Assembly (NCBI RefSeq): GCF_900109135.1
Contig: NZ_FNYT01000007.1
Location: forward strand, 33,038-97,037
DNA length: 64,000 nucleotides
Direction of reading: 5' to 3'
DNA from: Trichococcus ilyis
GTDB lineage: Bacteria; Bacillota; Bacilli; Lactobacillales; Aerococcaceae
Shown here: one piece after another, positions 14,945 to 21,687 of the stretch
Numbering within the stretch: the first letter of the stretch is position 1
Layout: every line of letters starts with the position of its first letter
Made by a program: the position numbers and the translations under genes
Notes under the pieces: model-generated
Databases searched by the model: none
What the model was told of the DNA's origin: nothing
Seen by the model: the letters and a program-made list of their open reading frames with translations, nothing else

Positions 14945-16453
14945 CTATTCTTTTTCAGTTTTATTTTTAAATTCTGTATCCATTGTTTCCTTCGCCCTCA
15001 TCTTATACACGAGCCCCAAAATCTGGACGGCGATGATCGGGGTCATGGCGACGAGGGCGATCATGCCGAAGCTGGCCGAGATGAGGTTGTCGCCGGGCAT
15101 CGCGCTGGCGGCGCCTTGGATGAGGGAGAGGATGAAGGTAGCGGTCATCGGTCCGGAGGCGACGCCGCCGGAATCGAAAGCCATGCCGACGAACATTTTC
15201 GGTACAAAATAGGTCAGCGTCAGCGCGATAAGGTAACCCGGCAGGAGGATATACCATAGATGGATGGCCGGAAAGAGAATGCGCAACATAGCAAGGGTGA
15301 TCGCTATGCCGATGCCGATTGAGAGCACAGTCTTAACGGCATTGCGGTTGACTGCACCCTTGGTGATATCCTCGATTTGGTGCGTCAGGACATGGACAGC
15401 CGGTTCCGCTACGACGGTCACAAATCCCAGCACAAAGCCGATCGCAAGCAAGTATTGCTTGTTTTCCAAAGATGCGACGCGGAAACCGATTGTCCGGCCG
15501 ACATCCATGAAGCCGGCTTGGGCTCCGAGGAGGAACAGGGTCAGTCCGATGTAGGTCAACAGCAGTCCGTAGAGGATCCACGAGACGTTGCGGCGCGAGA
15601 GGCGGAAGGAGTAGCGCTGCATCAGCAGGAAAATCAGCGTGATCGGCAGCATCGCGAACAAGACTTCTTCGGCCACGATCGGGATTTTTTCAAAGAACGG
15701 CGCCAGCAGGCTGGTGGTTTCCAGGGTATCGACCGGCGATGCCGGCGGGGTGATGTTTCCGGCCGTGAAGAGGTCCATCAGGAGGATGGCGATGATCGGG
15801 CCGACCGAAACGATGCCGATCAGCCCGAAGCCTTCAGTGTTGGCGGCGAGGTTGTCCTTGCGCAGAAGTGTGACGCCGAGCGCAATCGACATGATGAACG
15901 GGACCGTCATGGCGCCGGTCGTCGCGCCGGATGCATCGAAAGCGATGGCCAGAAACTCATCGGAGGCGTTCAGGGCGAGCAGGAACACGATGGCATACAG
16001 ACCGATCAGCAGTTTGTGGAGGACGATGTTGCGGACGATCCGGATCAGGCCGAGCGCCAACAGTGCGGCGATGCCGAGCGAAACGACAAGGATGATGGGC
16101 CATTTCGCGACGCTGCCTGCCGTCAGGCGTTCGACCTGCCCCGCCAGGATGTGCAGGTCGGGCTCGGCGATGGAAATAATGAAACCGAGCGCCAGACCAG
16201 CTCCGGCCAGGATCATGCAGTTGGCGGTTTTGGAGAAGGTCCGGCCCATCGCCTTGCCGATCATGCTGACGCTGAAGTCGATGCCGTGCAGGAAAATCGA
16301 TAGTCCGGCGGTGATGCAGATGGCGCCAAGGAGAAAGCGCCCGAGTTGCAAAGCGGTCAGCGGTGTCAAAGTGGCATGCAGCAAAAGGACAATCGCGATG
16401 ATGGGCAGGACCGCCTGCAGCACTTCGCGGACTTTTGACAGGAACAGTTTCAT
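14945..16453 (-). CDS. DUF1538 membrane protein, orphan copy
   Basis: Integral membrane protein of 502 residues, function unknown. It is built from two related halves: EPDLHILAGQ and FDASGATTGAMTVPF in the first correspond to EPAVHVLTHQ and FDSGGVASGPMTATF in the second, so it carries a duplicated transport-like fold. I chose ATG 16453 (MKLFLSKVREVL) because it has AAAGGCGGT upstream and aligns with the start of the paralog at 51499. A longer frame reaching 16816 is rejected because its extra part is Pro/Arg-rich intergenic sequence. Unlike the paralog, no PII-like gene is adjacent. Ion or metabolite transport is plausible but unproven. Confidence 0.82.
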   Translation of the reverse strand: MKLFLSKVREVLQAVLPIIAIVLLLHATLTPLTALQLGRFLLGAICITAGLSIFLHGIDFSVSMIGKAMGRTFSKTANCMILAGAGLALGFIISIAEPDLHILAGQVERLTAGSVAKWPIILVVSLGIAALLALGLIRIVRNIVLHKLLIGLYAIVFLLALNASDEFLAIAFDASGATTGAMTVPFIMSIALGVTLLRKDNLAANTEGFGLIGIVSVGPIIAILLMDLFTAGNITPPASPVDTLETTSLLAPFFEKIPIVAEEVLFAMLPITLIFLLMQRYSFRLSRRNVSWILYGLLLTYIGLTLFLLGAQAGFMDVGRTIGFRVASLENKQYLLAIGFVLGFVTVVAEPAVHVLTHQIEDITKGAVNRNAVKTVLSIGIGIAITLAMLRILFPAIHLWYILLPGYLIALTLTYFVPKMFVGMAFDSGGVASGPMTATFILSLIQGAASAMPGDNLISASFGMIALVAMTPIIAVQILGLVYKMRAKETMDTEFKNKTEKE

Positions 16454-16579
16454 CGGAGGCACCGCCTTTCTTGGCATGGCGTTCGAGGTGGTTATCTTGC
16501 TTCCATTATAACCGAAAAGGCGGTGCGTGAATAATCGGAGGGATTGTGCTGGGTTTTGGAGGCGGGTTCCCCCGCCTGA

Positions 16580-16682
16580 GGTGCAGTCTGTCGGGTGCGG
16601 GGAACACCGCCCTGGAATTGCGCCCGACGAAGGTGCCGACTGTAGGGTGTTTTGCGGTTTTCGGTTTCCTTTCAGTTGACGA
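16580..16682. repeat. CCGACAG / GCGGTTTTCGG-type element, copy 1
   Basis: GTCTGTCGGGTG, CGCCCGAC and TAGGGTGTTTTGCGGTTTTC followed by CAGTTGACGACG. Same family as copies at 20820, 23828, 37935, 44135 and 49190. It touches the 3' end of the GH16 gene, whose stop is at 16672. Confidence 0.65.
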
Positions 16683-17862
16683 CGATTTGCAAGATTGCTT
16701 TTCGGGTTCCCAGGATGGCAGAGGGTACACCGATGATTTCGCCTTTCAATTTGAAAGTACCGGGTTGCTCCAGTTTTTTCAAAATCGCAGGCGTCAGTTC
16801 CTCCCATTTGACCCATTGCTGCGTATCGGTCCCGTCATTGTAGCGGAGCGTGACATAGGACGGGAAGCCGACAAGCTGGCCGTGTTCAACGGCATATTGT
16901 CCGGCTGGCAGCGTGAATGTCGCTTCATCCTGGGAGACGATTTTCAGTTTGTCGACTTGTTCGAAATCTTCCGGCACCTTTTTCCAGACTTTCATGTAAT
17001 CGATCTGGAACACTTTCGGATAGGGCGCGGCCGGATCGAAGGGACCGACCCACCAATTTTCCCGCCCTTCGTAGGCTGACAGGATGGAGATCATCGGATA
17101 GGCGACCTCGGCTTGGAACGTCCCGATCTCTTCGTCGTCGAAATAGAAGACGAAGCCTGCCGGAGTCCATTCGAACGTATAAAGATGGAATTCATTGCTC
17201 AGATCGGCATCGCCGACATCAAAGACGAAATGCTGCTCCCGCGCTGCCGGATCCCGGTGCGCGTACAACGATGCCGTGACGACGTTGCCGAAATTGAGGG
17301 CATTCTCGAAGACATCCACTTCCACATCCTGTTCCGGCGTGTCCTGGATCCCGACGAGCCACCAGGCGGCCATATTGCCGAGGCTGTTCATCATTTTCGC
17401 CCGGATTTCGAAAACGCCGTATTGCGAAATGAAGCCCATGAAGGGTTCGATGTCGTTGCGGACTTCCAGGCCTTCGCGGAATTCGTGCAGGCCGGTCCGG
17501 TTGCCGGTCATCACGCTGGATGTGCGGACGGTACCGTCGAATTCGGGATTCCACGGCTGCGTATCCTCGGTGAGGATCAGATTCAGATTGCCGTCCGCCA
17601 CTTCGTAGACGGCGCGGGCTGCTTCCGGATCCGGCGTCCAGGAAGCCAGATACTGGTCGTTCCAGATGGTTGGATCGAGCGGATCATCGTCGAAGTTTTC
17701 TTCGAAAATGAGCCGATAGTCGCCGTTGTAGACCGGTATCATTTCTGTTTCATCCCCATTCGCCTGCCACGCGCGCAAAAATGCGTAATCCGACTGGTGG
17801 AGCCAAAAAAAGAGCGCCGCAATCACAGCAACGGTGAGGAGCGGTTTGATTTGTTTCTTCAT
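16672..17862 (-). CDS. Membrane-anchored GH16 glycoside hydrolase, copy A
   Basis: Extracellular beta-glucanase-type enzyme of 396 residues. Residues 7-21 form an N-terminal hydrophobic anchor or uncleaved signal. The GH16 jelly roll spans about 50-310. The catalytic ExDxxE motif is EVDVFE, with Glu181 as likely nucleophile, Asp183 and Glu186 as acid/base. About residues 318-396 form a small beta-rich domain like bacterial Ig-like group 4, ending AILQIVVN. Possible substrates are beta-1,3 or mixed-linkage glucans; specificity is not readable. It lies 218 bp downstream of a lipoprotein gene on the same strand, separated by CCGGAG hairpins. A paralog at 23914 shares long identical stretches. 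Confidence 0.88.
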   Translation of the reverse strand: MKKQIKPLLTVAVIAALFFWLHQSDYAFLRAWQANGDETEMIPVYNGDYRLIFEENFDDDPLDPTIWNDQYLASWTPDPEAARAVYEVADGNLNLILTEDTQPWNPEFDGTVRTSSVMTGNRTGLHEFREGLEVRNDIEPFMGFISQYGVFEIRAKMMNSLGNMAAWWLVGIQDTPEQDVEVDVFENALNFGNVVTASLYAHRDPAAREQHFVFDVGDADLSNEFHLYTFEWTPAGFVFYFDDEEIGTFQAEVAYPMISILSAYEGRENWWVGPFDPAAPYPKVFQIDYMKVWKKVPEDFEQVDKLKIVSQDEATFTLPAGQYAVEHGQLVGFPSYVTLRYNDGTDTQQWVKWEELTPAILKKLEQPGTFKLKGEIIGVPSAILGTRKAILQIVVN

Positions 17863-17884
17863 CAGGATTCATCTTCTCTCGTGG

Positions 17885-18063
17885 GTTTGGGCTGACGGAG
17901 TTGGCTGCGGGTACCACGGCATTTCCTCCGGTGAAGCTTTGCTGACCGGAGGTGGGGTCTGTTTTGGATGGCCCAGCTCCGGCGAGGCCGTGCTCGCCGG
18001 AGTTGGGCCGCGATCGTTGGGCTGTCCTCCGGTTAAGAGCAATCTCGCCGGAGGACGGGATTC
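17885..18063. repeat. CCGGAG hairpins within the lipoprotein-GH16 gap, copy A
   Basis: CCTCCGGTGA...TGACCGGAGG, GCTCCGGCGA...TCGCCGGAG and CCTCCGGTTA...TCGCCGGAGG. Three stem-loops of the array family lie between cotranscribed genes. Confidence 0.75.
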
Positions 18064-18080
18064 GTCGGCGCCACGTGTTC

Positions 18081-18800
18081 TTATGGCAACCATTCGTAGT
18101 CTTCGGGCAGCCCGATCTGTTCCGGTGCGGCCGTGTCGCTTATTTCGATCACATCGAGGATGAATTCATTCTCGCCGGAAGCCGAGCAGATCTGTTTCAG
18201 GATGTCGCCTTCGAAATAATAAAACATCCGGTCGCCGTTCGCGGCATAATATTCCTCGTAGACGAGGCCCTGGTCCTCCCATTTGCCCACATAGGTGCTG
18301 CCGCTGTCGTTGAACGGCGGCGCTGCGATGATGCCGTCGTCTTCCGCTGCTTCAGCCGGATCCGCGCCTTCGTTCCGCGCGATCGTCCGGTTCAGATGAT
18401 CGACAACGTAAGCCAGTCCATCCAAAGTGAGATAAGTCGTGTCCGTTCCCTCGCCGCTGATGCGGACGGCCTGATCCGCGCCATCTAGGGCGACCGTCAT
18501 CTCCCGGTCCTCCAGCTGCTCACCTGTGAATTCAAGGAAATGGTACTGCGCCACGTATTGTCTACCCGCAAATATCGCGAAATAGGGCTCGGCCAAATGG
18601 GCTTCCTCGATGCTCGATTCGTTTGCGGATGACGTTTGGGCGGCGCCGTCGCTTCCCGCGATTGATCCGACCACTTCGCTTTGGCTGCTTGCGGCGACAC
18701 TGCTTGCTTCGTCCGATGCAGCTCCACCGTCCAACCCGCAGGCGGCTGAAAATAATGCGATCGCCGTCAGCATGCCTGTTAAAGCTGTTCTTCTTTTCAT
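18081..18800 (-). CDS. Lipoprotein of unknown function, copy A
   Basis: Product of 239 residues with a lipoprotein signal: MKRRTALTGMLTAIALFSAA then Cys21. A Ser/Ala/Glu-rich linker follows (25-75), then a globular domain with AEPYFAIFAGRQYVAQYHFL, YYAANGDRMFYYFEG and ASGENEFILDVIEIS. I do not recognise the domain. The start is supported by AAGGAGG nine bases before ATG 18800. It is upstream of GH16 copy A on the same strand and is duplicated together with it (25226-25933), so the two products probably function together at the cell surface, for example as glycan binder and hydrolase. That pairing is inference. Confidence 0.78.
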   Translation of the reverse strand: MKRRTALTGMLTAIALFSAACGLDGGAASDEASSVAASSQSEVVGSIAGSDGAAQTSSANESSIEEAHLAEPYFAIFAGRQYVAQYHFLEFTGEQLEDREMTVALDGADQAVRISGEGTDTTYLTLDGLAYVVDHLNRTIARNEGADPAEAAEDDGIIAAPPFNDSGSTYVGKWEDQGLVYEEYYAANGDRMFYYFEGDILKQICSASGENEFILDVIEISDTAAPEQIGLPEDYEWLP

Positions 18801-19078
18801 TTTCCAAAACCTCCTTACGCAAAGCAAAAATTTTTGTTCCGTTTTCCTGACTTTGGTTTCCTTGTGTACATTATACTCCCTGAATCATTGTCGCCACTAT
18901 GGAAAGCACTCCGCCTCGCTAAAGGTGGCGAATGCAGGTGCCCGATCCGCGTCCTATTATTTGCATCTGCTGCTCCATTGGGCGCACAATAGGAGTGAAT
19001 GAACAAATTGTCTCGCGCTGTCCCTGCTCAATTATCCTGGTGTTTTTCGTATGCCATCAAGCAAAGGTTGTGAAAAAA

Positions 19079-19852
19079 ATGATGTACGTGATCGTCTGCC
19101 TTGTTGCCCTTGGCGCATCTTTTTTGACCCTTTTCTCGGGCTTTGGGCTGAGCACCCTGCTGATGCCCGCCTTCGCACTGTTTTTCCCGTTGGAAGCGGC
19201 GATTGCCATGACGGCGGTCGTCCATCTCGCGAACAACGCCTTCAAACTGGCTCTTGTCGGCCGGAAAGCCGATAAGGAGGTGCTGCTGAAATTCGCCCTG
19301 CCCGGCATCGCCACGGCTTTCGCAGGCGCTTGGCTGCTGAACTATTTTTCCGGATTGCCGGCGTTCGCAAGCTATACCCTCGGCCAAAGGGAATTCCAGG
19401 TTACGCCAGTCAAGCTCGTCATCGGACTGCTGATGGTCGGTTTTGCATTGCTTGAGTTGCTCCCTCGCTTTGAAAAGATGGCGTTCGCTAAGAAATGGTT
19501 GCCTTTGGGAGGCGCCGTCAGCGGTTTCTTCGGCGGCCTGTCCGGGCATCAGGGCGCCCTCCGCTCCGCTTTCTTGAGCAAAGCGGGCCTTGAGAAGGAA
19601 GCCTTCATCGCGACCGGCGTCGTCGCTGCCTTCTTGATTGACCTTACCCGGCTGTCTGTGTATGCGGGCCATCTGGGCACCATCGGCAAGAATGCCGACT
19701 GGGCGCTGGTCGCCGCTGCCATCGCTGCCGCTTTTGCGGGTGCATTCGTCGGCTCCAAGCTTCTGAAAAAAGTGACGTTGCGCGCAGTGCAGCTCATCGT
19801 CGGCGTTATGCTTGCCTTGATCGGTATTTTGCTCGCTGTCGGACTGATCTGA
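19079..19852 (+). CDS. TauE/SafE-family permease (sulfite exporter-like)
   Basis: Membrane protein of 257 residues with about eight helices. The opening MMYVIVCLVALGASFLTLFS with GFGLSTLLMPAF, and the internal repeat-like GFFGGLSGHQGALRSAFLSK, are typical of TauE/SafE proteins, which move sulfite, organosulfonates or other small anions. I chose ATG 19079, about 11 bases after AAAGG; a GTG at 19070 is possible. An AEC-like gene follows after 30 bp, apparently in the same operon. It lies between the two lipoprotein-GH16 copies. Confidence 0.83.
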   Translation: MMYVIVCLVALGASFLTLFSGFGLSTLLMPAFALFFPLEAAIAMTAVVHLANNAFKLALVGRKADKEVLLKFALPGIATAFAGAWLLNYFSGLPAFASYTLGQREFQVTPVKLVIGLLMVGFALLELLPRFEKMAFAKKWLPLGGAVSGFFGGLSGHQGALRSAFLSKAGLEKEAFIATGVVAAFLIDLTRLSVYAGHLGTIGKNADWALVAAAIAAAFAGAFVGSKLLKKVTLRAVQLIVGVMLALIGILLAVGLI

Positions 19853-19882
19853 AAATACGATTAGTTTAGGGGGGAATGTTTC

Positions 19883-20470
19883 ATGAATGACATCTTGGTA
19901 ATTGCTTTGAAGGTCTTTCCCGTCATCGTGCTCGCGACGTTTTTGGATAAGGTCGGCTGCAACCAAACCGGCAGAAAAAGGATGAGCCTGAAGGATCAGA
20001 TCAAACATATCGTCAAATCGCCTTTCCTGATCACCATGTTCTTGGGAATTCTGATTTCCATGCTCGGCGGCCGAACGTTTTTCCACACGAACCCGCTGAC
20101 CTCCGCTTTGCTGACTACCGCGGGAATGCTCGCGGACATCACTTTGCCGCTCATTCTGCTGGTGATTGGCTACGAACTCCATTTCGATCTGAAACAGCTT
20201 TTGGTTCCGCTGCCGGCGGTATTGCTCAGGATTGCGATGATGCTGCTGTTCGCCTACCTGCTGAACACTTTTGTCATCGACAGACTGCTTGGCTTGGATC
20301 GGCTGTTCCAGATGGCCGTCTACACCATGTTCATCTGCCCGCCCACTTTCATCATCCCGGTCTTCATCGAAGGCGATTGCCCGGACAAAAGCTTCATCCT
20401 GAATTTCCTTTCGCTGAACGTCATTTTATCCATCGTGACGTTCATCATCCTGATGACGGTGCTGCTGTGA
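19883..20470 (+). CDS. AEC-family permease with internal deletion (probable pseudogene or half-transporter)
   Basis: Product of 195 residues. The first 25 (MNDILVIALKVFPVIVLATF) resemble helix 1 of auxin-efflux-carrier-family permeases. The sequence then jumps to KDQIKHIVKSPFLITMFLGI, which corresponds to the middle of the family, and continues through five C-terminal helices (TLPLILLVIGYEL, MAVYTMFICPPTFIIPVF). Intact members, such as the one at 38158 in this window, have about 300 residues, so roughly helices 2-5 are missing. Frame, start and a GGGGGG ribosome site are intact. It may be non-functional or act as a homodimeric half carrier; the former is likelier. Confidence 0.65.
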   Translation: MNDILVIALKVFPVIVLATFLDKVGCNQTGRKRMSLKDQIKHIVKSPFLITMFLGILISMLGGRTFFHTNPLTSALLTTAGMLADITLPLILLVIGYELHFDLKQLLVPLPAVLLRIAMMLLFAYLLNTFVIDRLLGLDRLFQMAVYTMFICPPTFIIPVFIEGDCPDKSFILNFLSLNVILSIVTFIILMTVLL

Positions 20471-20483
20471 CGGCCTGAATGAG

Positions 20484-20573
20484 CGGGGTTTCCCCGCCGA
20501 AAAGGCTTTGGCGGTTTATTTTGGGCCGCGACTGGCCGTTTCTCCCCGCCACGCCGGTTTTGGCGGGGAAACT
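20484..20573. repeat. GGCGGGGAAA / TTTCCCCGCC palindrome element, copy 1
   Basis: GGTTTCCCCGCC, CTTTGGCGG, TTTCTCCCCGCC and TTTTGGCGGGGAAAC in close succession. A related copy lies at 62766-62850. Confidence 0.6.
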
Positions 20574-20627
20574 CCGGCCAACAAAGCCGCCAAGCTCGAT
20601 CCAATCGAAGCATTGCGGCACGACTAG
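20574..20627 (+). pseudogene. Fragment of an ABC permease C-terminus
   Basis: Encodes PANKAAKLDPIEALRHD followed by TAG, identical to the last 17 residues of the MacB-like protein that ends at 23742, with a few silent third-position differences. No upstream reading frame survives. It marks a lost or truncated second copy of that ABC gene. Confidence 0.85.
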
Positions 20628-20641
20628 ACTTATGAACGTTA

Positions 20642-20690
20642 AAAACAGCCATCAAACCTCAAAAAATCGAGGTCGGATGGCTGTTTTGCG
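20642..20690 (+). terminator. Terminator after the AEC/ABC remnant
   Basis: AAAACAGCCATC/GATGGCTGTTTT perfect stem with a TTTT tail. Confidence 0.8.
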
Positions 20691-20747
20691 GTTTTGGGTC
20701 TTTGTGGCCGGCGGGCTGGTGCCCCGTCAGGATGGATTCCTCGCCGT

Positions 20748-20818
20748 TATTCATCTTTTTGGGCGGTCGTCGGGGGGCAAAAAGATGGATAAATCGCTGA
20801 TATCCATCTTTTCCGGGC
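20748..20818. repeat. AAGATGGAT / ATTCATCTTT-type element, copy 1
   Basis: ATTCATCTTTTT and AAAAAGATGGATAAAT face each other, then ATCCATCTTTT follows. Related copy at 26057-26150. Confidence 0.6.
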
Positions 20819-20819
20819 C

Positions 20820-20885
20820 GGGCGGTTCTTCCCGACAGATGTGCGTTCTGTCTGGTGTTTTGCGGTTTTCGGTATCCGTTCGCTT
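20820..20885. repeat. CCGACAG / GCGGTTTTCGG-type element, copy 2
   Basis: CCCGACAGATGTGCGTTCTG with GTCTGGTGTTTTGCGGTTTT then CGGTATCC. Follows directly on the AAGATGGAT element and precedes the TetR gene. Confidence 0.65.
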
Positions 20886-20941
20886 GCTTGTTCGCGCGGT
20901 TCCGCGTAAGATGGGGAGGACTATCGCATGAAAGGGGCAAA

Positions 20942-21595
20942 ATGGAATTGGATGAAATTTTTGAACTGTTTAGGCACAGGATCCAGCACAATGAAAAGTT
21001 GACGCCTAAAATGCAGGACATCCTGCACGCCAGCCTGGTCCTGTTTTCCGAAAAGGGCTACTCGAATACCTCGACGAAGGATATCGCCCGCCTGGCGCAA
21101 GTGGCGGAAGGAACGCTTTTCAAGCATTTCGGATCAAAGGAGAATCTGTTGTACGCCAGCCTGTTGCCGATCCTCGGCAGCTCGCTCGAGCAGGCACTCC
21201 CGGCTGCGATTCTTCAGGATGAAGCGAAATTGGCCGCGCTGTCTTTCGCGGATTTTTTGCGGCTCGTTTTGCCGGAACGTATCGATTTTGCCAACAACTC
21301 GATGAAAATCTGGAAAATATTCATGACGGAATATCTGTATCAGGAAGAGATGCGCGCCAACCTGCTGTCGCTGCTGCCTGTCGAATCCCTTAGGAAAATC
21401 CATACACTCCTGGATAACTTCAAAAATAAAGGCGACATTTTGGATTGGCCGAATGAAGAGATCATCCGCCTGATCCTCAGCACTGTCGCTGGTTACGTCA
21501 TCGCCTGTTCGATGCAGCTTGCTTCCGCGAATGATACGAAAAAAGACATCGGCCACCTGATCCGTTTCCTCGAAAAAGGACTTCGCCCAGATTAG
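20942..21595 (+). CDS. TetR/AcrR-family regulator
   Basis: Repressor of 217 residues. After a short N-terminal extension the TetR helix-turn-helix spans about 20-65 (ILHASLVLFSEKGYSNTSTK, DIARLAQVAEGTLFKHFGSK). The C-terminal helical ligand domain (about 75-215) is variable as usual. ATG 20942 follows AAAGGGG closely. The MacB-like ABC gene begins 92 bp downstream with its own promoter and a perfect palindrome in the leader, so this protein is the likely local repressor, relieved by a substrate of the transporter. Confidence 0.87.
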   Translation: MELDEIFELFRHRIQHNEKLTPKMQDILHASLVLFSEKGYSNTSTKDIARLAQVAEGTLFKHFGSKENLLYASLLPILGSSLEQALPAAILQDEAKLAALSFADFLRLVLPERIDFANNSMKIWKIFMTEYLYQEEMRANLLSLLPVESLRKIHTLLDNFKNKGDILDWPNEEIIRLILSTVAGYVIACSMQLASANDTKKDIGHLIRFLEKGLRPD

Positions 21596-21598
21596 CTC

Positions 21599-21628
21599 TT
21601 GACAATCGCTTTGTTGAAGGGCTATACT
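21599..21628 (+). promoter_or_regulatory. Promoter of the ABC transporter
   Basis: TTGACA (21599-21604), 18-bp spacer, TATACT (21623-21628). It lies directly after the TetR stop codon. Confidence 0.75.
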
Positions 21629-21640
21629 GAGTCCACATCA

Positions 21641-21664
21641 AAAAGTGAGTGATTAATCACTTTT
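21641..21664. promoter_or_regulatory. Candidate TetR operator
   Basis: AAAAGTGA-N8-TCACTTTT, with an inner perfect palindrome GTGATTAATCAC (21649-21660). Position just after the likely transcription start suits a TetR/AcrR repressor. Confidence 0.65.
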
Positions 21665-21687
21665 ATCCAAAGAGGAGGAACAGACAA

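Noticed and set aside
15377-16303. 308-codon plus-strand frame
   Set aside because: Asp/Arg/Gln-rich antisense shadow of the DUF1538 gene.
16454-16816. N-terminal extension of the DUF1538 protein
   Set aside because: The extra 120 codons are Pro/Arg-rich intergenic repeat sequence; the paralog starts at the equivalent of 16453.
19028-20182. 384-codon minus-strand frame
   Set aside because: Antisense shadow of the TauE-like and AEC-like membrane protein genes; Gln/Asp/Arg-rich as expected from such shadows.
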